Assembly (NCBI GenBank): GCA_051294375.1
Contig: CM119264.1
Location: 346,148 to 410,147, forward strand
Length of the DNA: 64,000 bases
DNA from: Paraspadella gotoi
Lineage: Eukaryota > Chaetognatha
Direction of reading: 5' to 3'
The notes below the pieces were generated by a model that saw only the letters and a list, made by a program, of their open reading frames with translations, did no database searches and was not told the DNA's origin. The position numbers were made by a program, and so were the translations under genes. Shown piece after piece: positions 21,809 through 33,879 of this stretch. Within the stretch, counting starts at the first letter, position 1. Each line of letters starts with the position of its first letter.

Positions 21809-22214
21809 ATGTTTGCATTTCTAAGAAAATTTTTTTTGTAGTATTAGATCGACGGCGAAAACTCACGTCCAACTTTCATTTATTGATTCATTCATAAAAC
21901 ACTTTTCACGGAGACAGAAAGTTTCCTATCCTCAATATTATTTTCAAAAAATTGCTACGGAAGTTCTCCGTTTTTAATTCATAGACTCACCTACACCTAG
22001 GTGAACTAATCATCGTTCTCCCCCAATTTAAGTGTCATTAGTTATTTCTTCTTTCTATTACTCGTGTTATGTCATTGGTAAATTGTACCAAATAATTCCG
22101 AATATTTTCAAAAAACACAAAAATTATGTTTGCGCCCCGTTCTCTCTCATTGATGATTCATTTCTGAAAGATAAAACATTAAAAATTCAACAAAAACTTA
22201 CCAAATACTTACCT

Positions 22215-22385
22215 GATGAAGCGAAGATCCAATCCCGCGAAGTGAAGATGGGGAAGATCCATCCCGCGAAGTGAAGACGCCGAAGATCCATCCCGCAAAG
22301 TGAAGACGCCGAAGATCCATCCCGCGAAGTGAAGACGCCGAAGATCCATCCCGCGAAGTGAAGAAGCCGAAGATCCATCCCACGA
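22215..22385. repeat. 27-bp minisatellite, copy next to gene C
   Basis: Six copies of CGCGAAGTGAAGACGCCGAA-type units (reverse of 465-665). Lies about 400 bases downstream of the gene C stop, after the landmark ACTTACCTGATGAAGCGAAG. Confidence 0.85.
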
Positions 22386-23389
22386 AATGTATACTTACCC
22401 GATCCTCTGCGACGATCCCTCGAAGACAAATCCCACGGCGATCCCTCGAAGACCAATCCTTCGCGATGATCCGTTGCTTATATTGGGTCATTGGTATATT
22501 AATTGAGTCAATGGCATAAGATTTTGGTTAACTTGCTTAATTTGGTCAACTGCATACATGTTTTGATTTTATGTTTTGTGTGTAAAGTATGCCTGAAGCA
22601 AGAAAGGGAAATTAGGTCAACATTGTTTTGAATCATGGCTTTTAACATGTAATCGCCGAAGCTGATTCGGATCAAGAAGGGTAAATCGGTAATGCTGAGT
22701 TTTGTAGGTATTCGAGTCTCTTAAACGGTAAAAAGATTTATTTTACGTTTTTAAATTTTTGTATTTTTGTTTTATTTACATTTTATTTTTAGCTTTTCCA
22801 GTCATCGTGGGGAGCTCCAAATGTTCGCGGGGATCACGACATTCGCGGGATCATCGATCATGGTAGAGATCATTCAGCGTCGCGGGATCAGTAGCTGTTA
22901 TTAAGCAGGTAAGTATTTGGTTTTCATTTAATATTTATTTCAGACTTAACCTTTTTTTTTTTACAGTCAAACGATTTAATCAAGGATATCGGTGAAAGGA
23001 TTTGGCTCTTCGAGGGATCGCCGTGGGATTTTGTCTACGAGGGAATCGTCGCAGAGGATGGGCGTAAGTATCATTTTCGGGGATCGGCGGTCTTCCCGGG
23101 ATTACATCTTCATTGCAGATGGTAACTGGGATGTGGGTTATGTGGATGGGATTGCGTTCACGGGCGGCTCGAGTGGTATTTCTTCGTAAGTTTGAAGTTT
23201 TAGTGAATTAGTTTTATCTTTCAGAAATAAGAATCATCAATGAGAGGAAGGGGCGCAAAACATGAATTTTTTTTTTTTTGAAAAGATATTGGAATTATTT
23301 GGTGACAATTTTACCAATGAAAAGCGAGTAAAGAAAGAAGATAAAACTGAACCGACTTAAATTGGGGTGGAGTAACGATGATTAGATTA

Positions 23390-26260
23390 CCTAGTGTAGG
23401 TAGGTCGTACGATTAAAAACGGAGAACTTCTGTAGCGATTTTGAAATAATATTGAGGATAGAAAGACTTTTCGTCTGTGAAAAGTTGTTTTCATGAATCG
23501 AATCAAGTAAATGAAAGCGAAGTGAGTTTTTGCGTGATTAATCACTAATAAAAATTTTGTTTTAGAAATGCGAAACATTGAATGTAACGTCCCATACAAT
23601 ATTGTCTTTCAATCTTGCGTAACTCTTTCCTCGTTGGCGCAACTGGTCAAGGGTGTCTTGTGGTGCGTTGATCGATGGTCGATAATGAACTCCGAGAATG
23701 GGTAATGTTTAACACGGATTAAGAATTTGCGCGAAAATTGGGCCAAAGTCATCGTGACACTGACCAGTAGGTGGTGTTCGTCGCAAAGGTCGAGATAGGG
23801 AGGTCGGGACGAATTCCAGGATCCTCGTGACTGCGAGTGGAGTACGGTTGAGGCGATCGGGTCACTATTATCCGAGACTGGACGCGGGACGATGGGGGAC
23901 TCTCATCATCATGTGATATCTACAAGAGGTGTATTTTGAAGTATTTAGATTATATTGTAAGGATTTGCAGAATAATTAATGAGTTGAGACGACGCAAACG
24001 ATTGAGATTGACCGAGTGGTGTCAATGCCGTACGGCAGTCACGTTGGGGCGTTCGGACTGAGGACCGATTCTTTCGTTGACTAGAGGCGACGTTCTTGAC
24101 TGAGGCCACGTTAGATTCTAGCGACACAATTTGTATTGGGTGCGACGTTCGTTGATTGGGCGACTTTACATTTTTCTCAATTTTGAGAGAGCAGAGAGAT
24201 TTTGAGGAGATTCTACTTTTTTGTGACTGAAAGTAAGTTGATATCAATTTTAGAAAAGTTAGATTTTCGGTTTCAAAATAGCATAAACAATTTAGTTATA
24301 GTGAAAATTTAATGTTTAAAATGATCATTCCATCTCAAAGGGATGAGAATTTTTTGTCAAGTGTTGATCTTAGGGTAGCAAGACTTTCTCCTTGGGTCTC
24401 TGTAGATGAGCGGCTCCAAAGTTCGTCAGATGCGTGATCTGGTAAGAATTAGGAGGTCGGGGTTGGGGTGGGAGGATCATTGGATTTTTGGGGGTCGGGT
24501 GAGGGGGGGTGGTGAGAAGGGTTATTAAATATTTCATTTTTAATTTAAATTTTTTTTTTAGGTGTGGCGGCCCACCGGACGGACGGAGGGTTCAACAAGG
24601 AGCGCGAGGGATTCGAACGATGGCGGCGATCAGGGCGGTGTATAGGTGAGTAGTATAGATTTATCATGTGATTTATTTTTATTTTCAGGTACGTAAGAAG
24701 AAAATTGTCAAGCGGTATTCACCGGGGAGGTGGTCGGAGGTGGGTGGAGGAGGTTTGGCGGCGGGTGGGGTGGGGCGCTCTACTTTGCGTATGATGCATC
24801 AGTCGTTGTTCATTTGACAGTCGTGCGAGGTAAGTGAGGTAAGTTTGGTTAGGAAAATAAATCATGTATAAAAAAAAAAAAGGTGTCGATTAGTCGCCGG
24901 AGTGATTTTTGTAATACATTTTTTAAAATATCTAAATGAGATTGATTCTTTTTCAGGAGTTTTATCAGCTCTCACAAGGCGATCTTTTATAGAGGAAGGC
25001 GGAGAGGAGGGTTCCCGGCTTGAAGTCCACAGGTCCTTGAACGGCCGATATTCTTTCAGTTTGCTCTTTACTTCTTTGAGATTTAAATAAACGCGAAGAT
25101 CTTGATCCTTCTTACGGATTTTCTTTTATGCCTTGGCGGCGTAATACCTCTCTCAATTGTCGCTGACATTCTCCTGGTAGCGGAATTTTGAATCTTCTGG
25201 AGGTAAAGTAATTTTATTTATTTGGTATTTTTACCTTTTTATTTAGGTTTTTCTTAGGATTCATTGGGCGGGAGTTTGACGAGTAAAGGACGAAGGGGTA
25301 TGCGAGCGTCGCTGGTCGTTGGAACTTGCTCGGAGTAATCGACTTTTCGAAGTTCATTTTCACTGGAGGTCCATCTTTAATTTTATTTAGCTGGTACCTG
25401 GTCTTTAAAAAACGAACGAAATAAAAGTATGAGTCACACAGTCTATCGCGCACACATTATGTCTATACACTAAGTCGAAGATTTTTTGTTTATCGTTACT
25501 ATTCTTTTAAAGGGAGATCCTTCGCCGGTTCTTCCGTTAGCGGGCCTGGTTTCTTTTTTCAGGCCCTGGGCGGGCTGCTTGATGAGTAGGCGCGAGAGGG
25601 CACAGTGGAGAGGATTCCGAGGAAGCCTTCTCATCATCTCCGGGTTCTCCTCCGCGGCATCCCCTCCACGACGGAGTGGGGTTAGTATGCGGCGTACTCG
25701 TCATAAGTATTCAATTATTGTAATGCAGGTAGTTATTATTTGGTGGTTTTACTGTTTATTGTTTATTTCACTTTTTTTTTTAGGTTTTCCGTGGATTAGA
25801 CTTACTTTGGAACCTTTGAATATCGAGGATGTGGGCAATGTGCCTTAAGCGATTCTTCATGATAGTATCTAAGATATCGACTGAACATAGGAGAAAGAGA
25901 ACACATGAAACGATAGGTACATGAGAATGATGCAATGATGGTTTTTAAAAAACATGAGAATAACAACCTTTTTTATTATTCCTCATTTATTTCATTTGAG
26001 GTTATTTTCGCGGGATGAGTAACAGAAGATATCTCTTTCCTTTGTGATCATTATCTCTTTTACTCGCGAAGTCTTTTTAGAGGCGGCGGACTTTTCTCTC
26101 ATTTTAAAGTTTGTTTCTTCTTTCTGACATCTTCTCGCAGGACTTTCATTCTCATTTTGGCGTTTCTCCTTCGCGCTGCGGTTAGAGCAATCTGCGGCTT
26201 TTTTCGTTTCGTGCGCCGTTTTCTTTGAAATCGACCAAGACATTCTCGAGAGTCATTACA
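23390..26260 (-). pseudogene. Gene copy D (type 2)
   Basis: Tandem counterpart of copy B. Pieces: basic exon about 26,260-26,000, small exon about 25,870-25,800, KLEYYD exon about 25,730-25,520, E3-like 25,200-24,955, E4-like 24,830-24,690, short-ORF region 24,480-24,365 (the ATG context has lost one base), reduced 24-bp array 24,170-24,040 and C-terminal exon 23,930-23,580. Frames are broken throughout by indels. Confidence 0.5.
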
Positions 26261-27099
26261 ATTAAAAAAAGTTAAATTCGAAATTTGGCATCTCTACAGT
26301 ATTCTTATTGATTACGCGAATTTTCTAAACTCGAATTAGTAGTACGCGTCCTTAATTATCTTTTTTGCTTCGAGCCTCCGAAAATTTATTCTTTGAATTG
26401 TCGAATTTTTTACTTAGAAGCGCATCGCCAAAAACTCGTATTCTTCGCGGCTCGTTATTTTCCATATTGAAAAATTATTTAGCGAATTATTATACAATTC
26501 GAGTAATTCAACATATATGCATTGAATACGTAGTTTTTGCAAGTTCAAAGTAGTCCATTTTTACTTGCCGAAATTTTCGAATATCGATACGCATGACGGT
26601 CTAAGAGAGAAAAATATTTCATTTAATTCAATCGTAATATAAACATAAACAAATATTTACCTTCGAAGTCGTCTCGCGATCCCTTTACAGCGCCGATTGA
26701 ATCCTTCTCGTCACCTCATTGGCCTAGCGTTTGAATTTCTCCCTATTTGTTGCCGGGCCTGGTGAAGTTTCTTTTGTCCGTGTCGAATGAAATCACCCTC
26801 GCTCGCCTGTCGCAGACCTAAAAGAAAGAAGAAATATAGTAAGTTATCAAAAAAAATAAGATACAAAATTCACTGCTGTCCAGTAAATTCTTTGTACGCC
26901 GTCGAAGTCCTCGGTCGCCGTCAACCTCGTCGGTGAATCCTGTCGCGGTCGAACTAAAATAAAAATAATAAAATTAACTATATTAATTACAGAACAACAA
27001 CATATTGTATTTAAATCCTGCTTCGATGAAAGTCCAATTCTGTAAAGGATAATATTAACATTGTGATTAAACTTTTCTTTCGATTGTGTTTTGAGGTAA

Positions 27100-30000
27100 T
27101 TGAAAGAAGGAGACAAGTCACTGATGAAGCGGCTTGAAATGAAGCGATACTTGTCTTGTACCAATAAAATGAAAATCGTTGCTGGTAAACAAGAGACTTT
27201 TGTCTTCATTGTTCAATTAGGAAATATTAGAAAATTTCAATCATGTTTCAACCCCGCAACTTTATGCAGATATCCAGCTTTGTTTAATTCTCATTCAACA
27301 AATGGAGAATCGATGGAGATCGTAGTCATCGACGAAGACAATGCCATACTTTGGTGGAATTTCATTTCTCGCAAACCATCGCCAAACTCGCCGCAATCCA
27401 TTCGTGAGTGTTCTCGAGCAGATGACATCATAGAAATACTGAAGTCTCAAAATGGCGGCCACGAAACATCCTCGTCGGAATCGAAGACGGAGCCGATGCA
27501 GCTTGATGAATCGATCATTCGGAAGGATGCTCGGTCGAATTTAGAAAGAAATAGGGCACGAAGACAAGCTCGCGAGAAAGTCGCTCGGCGAATCACAAAA
27601 CGCGAAGAAAAAAGAAGGGCGAGAAATGGAGAAATTGGAAAAGAAGAGTGGACTGAGATGAGAATGATGTTTTAAATGAGAGAGGAGAGTCGCGCTCTAG
27701 AAAAATGCGAGCGAAGATAGAAAGAGTCTCGAGCAGAAAGAGAGATCGGCGGCTATTCTATACGTCAAGACCCAAATGGAGAATCTCCAAGATAAAATGC
27801 CATGAACGTATCTTTTTGAACTCTAACTTCAACTTACCATTTTCTTAGTTTTTGTTCATTTGAATTATGGATTATTTTAAGATGTGTCTTCTACAAAAAT
27901 AATGTTTCGTTCTTTATTTTGGAGTACTTACTTTCACATTCAGGTCGCATATTCAGTATACATTTCAAAACCTTTCAACATCTCGAGAATGAATCCGAAT
28001 CAGAGTGGCAAAGTAAGTATATTCTAGTGGAAAGACTAAAAGCAAATATATAATATATAAGTAAGCATAGAAGTACTAGTACATAATACTTACCTGCCAA
28101 CAGTCCATAAGGAAGTATACAAAGGCACTAGTGAACGCAAGGCCCAGTGATAGATAGGGTACATCAGGGGGAGCTATGGCAGAAGAGAAGGAGGGAATAA
28201 GATGAGAGAAATTTGCCTCAGGCACTCGTCTCCACCGGTACTTTCGTAAGTATTCGCTGCCTACTACGACCTGGAGGCGGGATCCCAAGTGCGCACAAAG
28301 GATTGGAGCTGCACAATTCAGCTGACGACGAGGATCGTCTCATTAAAGAAAAAAATAACATAAAAGAAAGGAGGTAAGTTCATTATGAGAACATGTGAGT
28401 TGTGATAAAGGACTCCGTCCAGTTGTTGTATTGATATTTTGTTTTCATGGTTTTTTTTAAATCGCAGTAAGCACTTTCAATTAGATTGACAAAATGAAAA
28501 TATCTGCAAAACGAACTTGAGAAAGCGATCGCTCAGTGCTAGATTCAACGCGGGACAGAGATGTGGGTTGTCTCGAGCCAATCTCGGAACTATGCGAAGG
28601 ACGACTAAAGCGATAAGAATAGGGCGATGAAGCAAGGAGGAAGTGAGAAACTGCAAGCACAGCAAGCGAAACCTGAATCTGGCATCCAAAGATGACGTAG
28701 GCGTGAACATCTGCCCAAAGGTTACAAGCGAAGATTCGATCTGGACAGACAAGCCGCCGAAATACCACCAATCCATCTTCAACAGTGAAAGGATGCTAGT
28801 GAGATCGTAATGAACTCTGATTATCTTAAAGGAGATAATCATGTGGTGAAATGTCAATTTTTATATTACATGAATTTGAATTTCAGTTTAAGCCTTAATA
28901 CCAAACTCCTCGTGATGAACGTCAAATGACGAATCACGCGACCGTCAAGGAGTGCCTCCACCGTCCTCCACCGCCTCCTCCGAGCAAACCCTTCGGCCAG
29001 TCTTTTTCGTATGTTCTGAAATAAATACCAAATTATATATATACATATCACCTGATACTTCAGCCGTGTCGCCGGTCGTCGATCACTTGTCTCTCAGGTC
29101 GCTCAAAATCCGTCGTCGACCGTCGTCGAATCCCTCGTGCGCGTGTCGAATCTCGCGCCGGTCGTCAATCCCTCATCCGTGGTCAATCCTTGTCGCCGCC
29201 GCACTAAAAAAAAAAAATAATTAAAAAAACTTAAAATTAATAACCTTCACCACCCCCTCACCGACCCCCCAGAAAATCCAATGGACTTGCACACGCCAAC
29301 CCGACCTCCATCTTACCAATCGGCAATCTTTCGGAAGCTTTTGGGCGGCCACATCTCAGAGACCAGGAGAAAGTCGTTCTACCTAAAGATCAACAGCTTG
29401 ACAAAAAATTATCTCACTTTGAGGATGGAATTCTATATTTAAACATTAAATATTTTCACTCATAACTCAAATTGTGTTGAATCTAATTGATAGAACGAAA
29501 ATTCTAAACTTGTTTCTAAAAATGTGATTAACCTCTACTATTCAGTCAAAAATAGATATTCCACAAACTCTTTCTCTCTCTCTCAATTGAGAAAATGGAA
29601 CAGTCGGCCCCAATTGAACGAAACGTCGGCCCGAATCACGAAACGTCGGCCTCAGTCAATGAAACGTCGGCCTCAGTCAGCAAAATGTCTCAGTCAACGA
29701 AGTCGCCATCAACAAAATGTCGGCCTCAGTCAACGAAACGTCGGCCCCATCAACGAGCGTCGACCCAGTCAACGAAGCGACGGCCTCGAGTCTCGAAACC
29801 GACGTCGGAAGTCTCAATCGTTTGCGTACGTCAAACTCATAAATTTTTCTTGGCAATCCTTTAAAAATTATATCTAAATACTTCAAAATACTTACTCTTT
29901 GTAGGGAATTACCATGATGAGAGTCCCGCCATGTCCCGCGTCCAGTCTCGAGATAGCGTAGGACCCGATCGCCTCAACCGTTACTCCACTCTCGAGGGTC

Positions 30001-30290
30001 ACGGAGATCTCGAATTCGTCACCAATCAGGACTCCTATTCTCGGAGCCTGTTATGCCCGACAAAAGAACCCACGTAACGGCAATTGGTCACGATGCTGTT
30101 GGCCCAATTTTCGAGGCGAAGAGTTTCTGGAACCGTGTGTAGACATACTCCATTACTTTGGAAGTTCATTATCGCGACCGATTCAAACGCAACCGAGAAA
30201 GATACCCTTGAGCATTGGCGCCACGAGAAGAGGTAAACCGCAAGATTGGAAAGATCGAAATTTGATGATTTTGGAACGGTTACATGTAAG
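27100..30290 (+). pseudogene. Gene copy E (type 1)
   Basis: Tandem counterpart of copy C. The acidic-basic exon is still open over 27,300-27,675 (EIVVIDED, HETSSSESKTEP, KREEKRRAR). It is followed by CATGAAC|GTATCT, a plausible donor lost in copy A. Later pieces: small exon 27,955-28,010 with GGCAAA|GTAAGTA, KLEYYD-equivalent 28,095-28,375, coiled-coil region 28,470-28,770, E4 28,905-29,010, 24-bp array 29,590-29,790 and C-terminal exon 29,908-30,290 (frameshifted). Confidence 0.55.
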
Positions 30291-30724
30291 ATGTTTCCAT
30301 TTCTAAAAAAAATTGTCTTTGTAAGTATTAGATGACGCGGGGAAAACATCACAGTCAGAACTTATCAATTTTTGATTGCGTTCATTAGAGACACTTTTAA
30401 ACGGAGGAAGTTTCCTATCCTACATTAATTATTTTCAAAAAATCGCTACGGAAGTTCTCCGTTTTTATTCATTAGACTTCTCACATGACACTAGGTGAAC
30501 TAAATCATTCGTCTCGCCCAATTTAATGTCGTTAGTTTATTTCTTCTTTTCTATTGCTCGCGATTTATGTCATCTGGTAAATTGTACCAAAGTAATTCTA
30601 ATATTTTCAAAAACGCACAAAATTAATGTTTTTGCGCGCCCGTGTCTCTCTCATTGATGATTCATTATCATGAAAGATAAAACATTAAAAATTCACAAAA
30701 ACTTCAACATATATACTGATGAGG

Positions 30725-30975
30725 GAAGATCAATCCGCGAAGTGAAGACGCGGAAGATCCATCCGTGAGTGAAGGACGCGAGATCCGATCCGCAAAAGTG
30801 AAAGCGTGCGAAGATCATCCGCGAAGTTGAAGAGCGCGAAGATCCATCCGGAAAGGGAGCCGAAGTCATCGGAAGATGCAGACGCCGAAGATACCATCCG
30901 GGTGACGGAATGACTCACGAGTCGCCGAAGATTCACCGCGCAAGCTCGAAGAAGCGGAAGTCCATACCGCAAAAT
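30725..30975. repeat. 27-bp minisatellite, copy next to gene E
   Basis: Noisy version of the array at 22,215-22,385 with more units (about nine), each close to GCGAAGTGAAGACGCGGAAG with frequent indels. Confidence 0.75.
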
Positions 30976-31234
30976 GTAATACTTACTGCGATACTCTGCG
31001 ACAATCCCTCGAAGAAAACAGTAGACCACGGCGAGCCTCGAAGACGCAAATACCTCGCGTATGACTCTTTGAGTGGTGCTGTAAAAAAAAAGGTGTAAGT
31101 CTGAAATAATATTAAAATGAGAAAACAAGTACTTACCTGTTTAGATAACACTTACGCTGATGCCACCGCCGACGCTGATGATCTACGATGTCGATGATCC
31201 TGCGATGTGNNNNNNNNNNNNNNNNNNNNNNNNN

Positions 31235-31775
31235 AGAGAAAAAAGAGCCATGAAGACGCGAATACTGCCTAACAGTTCCAAAGAGAACTAGAAACAGACA
31301 GGAGAAAGGAAGCCAGATACGGAACTATACAGCGATAAAGAAGAGAGAGGAGAGAGAGAGAGAGAACGAGAGAGAGGAGAGACAAGATCCCGGTGGATTG
31401 CTCGCTTCCGCGCAGCAGCCGAGAAGCAGAGAGAAAGAGATAATAGAAAGGAGAGCGAAAAGAGCCAGCTTACAGATACAGCGGACAAAAGAGCAGACCG
31501 AGAGAGAGAGAATTAAAATAAACATTCTGAAAAAGAAGAAGCCCAGAGAGAGATAGAAGAGGAATACTTTTTGCAGAAAAATTAGACTCCGAGCAGTAAA
31601 CTCATGAGTCATCATCATTCAACTCTTACGCGTCGGGAGAAAGACTTCACTTCGGAAAAACTTCACTAAATTAGTGACTCAACGCACAAAAAAAACAGAC
31701 AACAACAACGACGGACAAACAATAACATTACCATTCATCCATTTCTCCTCCAATCTAAGTACAACGCGAGTCCGT
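31235..31775. other. GA-rich sequence, no gene
   Basis: Purine-biased plus strand (AGAGAGAGA, GAAAGAGA). The S/L/F-rich minus-strand frames are compositional. 31,690-31,725 is CAACAACAA-like. Nothing functional is seen. Confidence 0.7.
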
Positions 31776-31779
31776 TTTA

Positions 31780-32290
31780 AAACACGACGGAGATGTAGAG
31801 GATAGAAGAAGTACAGATGGCATGATGGCCAGAGGAGAGGCATGCGACCAGCAGAGATAGTTATTTACTGTGCAGAGGGAGATGGCATTTACTGGCAAGA
31901 TGGTATTGGACTGGACCATAGGAGAGTTGGCAATTGCACTGTCAGAGGAGATGGTAGTGCACTGACAGAAGATGGGCATTGCACTGCAGTGGAGGAATGG
32001 TCTTTGACAGGCAGAGGAAGATGGCTTGACTGACAGAGGGAGAAAGGTCAAGACGACCGAGACAGATGTCATTGTACTGACCGAGCGAGACACTGTCATT
32101 GATGGACAGAGGAGATAGCATTCAATTGGCTGAGGAGACTGGCATTGACGGACAGAGGATATGTCATTGACTGACAGAGGAGAAGGTATTGACCGACCGA
32201 GAAGATGTCTATTGACCTGACAGAGGAGATGTCATTCACTGGCAAGGAGTGATTGTCGAGTGATGGCGTTGTCAGTGAGTGTGATGGATT
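31780..32290. repeat. ~24-bp minisatellite GACAGAGGAGATGGCATTGA
   Basis: Degenerate tandem copies of GACAGAGGAGATGGCATTGA plus CTG-like ends from about 31,860 to 32,240. The period is not constant, so no reading frame is kept over the array. Confidence 0.75.
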
Positions 32291-33085
32291 GCCAGTCGCA
32301 GCCTATGGCTCGATTGCCAGGCATGCACGTGATGGCTATGTCAAATGAAGTAATGCATTTTCAAATGAGTTGATGGGATGGCCATTTTGAGTATGGCATT
32401 GCCAGTTGAGCAATATCGTAGCCCAGTCTAGTAATGGCATTGCCAAATCTAGTAATGCATTGCCAGTCTAGTAATGGCCCATTTACCAGTCTATGATGGC
32501 ATTGCCAGTCTAGTATTGCATTACTGTTAGATTAATATTCGACATCTTTGGCACAGAGAAAGGGACAGAACAGCCGATTGAATTACATCTAGACAGAGCC
32601 GGTCTAAGAGGTAAGTAAATATGACAGCTGAATAACTGGAAGCAGCCCTGACGAGTTTAGTTTATGAATCTGACTTTAGGAACAAACAAGGACGTTCAAA
32701 TTAAAGGATAAAAAGATTCCATATAAAATATGGCTGACTTCTAGAATCCATTTGTAATAAATGGCCGATAGTGGCAGGATACTCGATAAAGGCGATATTT
32801 TTCATGATCGATGAGTCCCGGGTTCGAGACTCTGATGTTTAAAAACATTTATTTACAATGATTCTATGCTCTGTATTAATTATTTAAATAAATGATATCA
32901 TTAATTTTATTTCCAAGGATTGGAAAGCTACATTACCAGCTAGTAAATGGCCATTGCCAGGTCTAATAATGGCAATTGCCATCTAGTAATGGCCATTACC
33001 AGTCTAGTAACGGAATTGCCAGTCTAGTAATGGCATGCCAGTTTAGTAATGGGCATCTGCTATCTAGTAATGGCACCCTTGAATA
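32290..33085. repeat. 20-bp minisatellite CCAGTCTAGTAATGGCATTG, interrupted
   Basis: Two blocks, 32,390-32,525 and 32,935-33,080, of CCAGTCTAGTAATGGCATTG units. The intervening 410 bases (32,530-32,935) are unrelated and include a tRNA-like segment, as expected of an insertion into a pre-existing array. Confidence 0.75.
32759..32838 (+). other. tRNA-like segment with A and B box motifs
   Basis: TGGCCGATAGTGG (32,762-32,774) resembles a pol III A box and GGTTCGAGACT (32,821-32,831) a B box, at about 47 bases spacing. The ends do not pair into an acceptor stem, so this is more likely a tRNA-derived SINE head or tRNA relic than a working tRNA. Confidence 0.4.
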
Positions 33086-33089
33086 CGAA

Positions 33090-33640
33090 AATATCTTTTT
33101 TTTTGCGTCTATCGAAAAAATTTTCGCTGTCGTCGGACAAAATCATTTTTTATTTCTCTCGCAAATTCGTTTTTACTCAACCCTTCCTCTCCCTTGCCCT
33201 CACTTCACTTCCTATCAATTTGTGGTTCATTTCAAATGAGCAATTGAGTTATTCATCTATTTTACATATTTTGTAGCAGTTTAGATTATTTCTCATATAC
33301 TTTTGATTAGATATTTATAAAAATTAACTTATTTTAAGTATTTTAACAATACATTTTCAATAGAGTTTAATTAATAATATAATTTTAGTTTCCAGTTTAT
33401 CATGCAGAGCGGGATCAAACTAGTAATAGAAATCGGAAGATAGACATGGAACCCTCTCATTGGCCAGGATGATATTTTACCTTTACCTCCGAATCCGATT
33501 GGAACTGTATACAATATGGAACAAAATTGTTATCTCTCCGTTGAACTTTATTCTTGCCTGGGGATATTTGACACCTGCGTCGTCGTGTTTTAATCTTCTG
33601 AGAAATAAATTCCATTCTGGTTTCTAAATTTAAATCCCTG
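33090..33640. other. AT-rich region, nothing recognised
   Basis: No repeat shared with the rest of the window and no credible gene. One short hydrophobic frame at its start reads out of the minisatellite. Confidence 0.6.
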
Positions 33641-33661
33641 TCTACTTACTTTAAATGTGGT

Positions 33662-33738
33662 TGCCAGCGGTAGGATTCGAACCCACGCTCCCCTGTTATC
33701 GGATCGGTTAGCAAGCAGATCCGGACTCTACTAATATC
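33662..33738 (-). other. tRNA-derived element (Ser-GCT-like) on the minus strand
   Basis: Reading the minus strand: GTGGGTTCGAATCCTAC is a good T arm (B box 33,683-33,673), TTGCTAA (33,714-33,708) looks like an anticodon loop with GCT, flanked by GGATC and GATCC, and TAGTAGAGTCCGG resembles an A box. The acceptor stem does not pair. Flanking sequence on the 33,720-33,880 side matches 63,200-63,350 and, reversed, 54,700-54,860, so it belongs to an interspersed repeat. Confidence 0.45.
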
Positions 33739-33879
33739 ACTTTGTCGGTCGGTCATCCACCCCCTAAAATCTTGTCGGTAAATCATTTTATCTTATCGAA
33801 CATTCGAATTATGATAAATTGCAAAAAAAATGATGCGCCTATCCGTCATATCGTCCGTCCCCCTTAGCAATAATACCAA

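Larger units (their letters stand above)
14017..22470. repeat. Gene-pair unit 1 (8.45 kb, internal inverted repeat)
   Basis: Left arm about 14,143-17,780 (type 2 gene on minus), centre about 17,780-18,200, right arm about 18,200-22,470 (type 1 gene on plus). CCGTTGCTTATATTGGG at 14,017 recurs at 22,471, giving a tandem period of 8,454 bases. Similarity between arms is highest at the outer, 3' gene ends and drops toward the centre. Confidence 0.8.
22471..31205. repeat. Gene-pair unit 2 (tandem copy of unit 1)
   Basis: Direct repeat of 14,017-22,470, slightly longer and with very many one-base indels. It extends further on the right than unit 1: after the 27-bp array (30,725-30,975) it continues into a reversed arm-end module (31,130-31,205) before the N run at 31,210-31,234. 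Confidence 0.8.

Noticed and set aside
22187-22491. Minus-strand frames of 89-97 codons over the 27-bp array
   Set aside because: The period of 27 keeps frames open on both strands; no conserved flanking exon in that orientation.
33662-33738. Functional tRNA-Ser(GCT)
   Set aside because: T arm and loop are good but the acceptor stem does not pair and the anticodon stem has an unpaired insertion.
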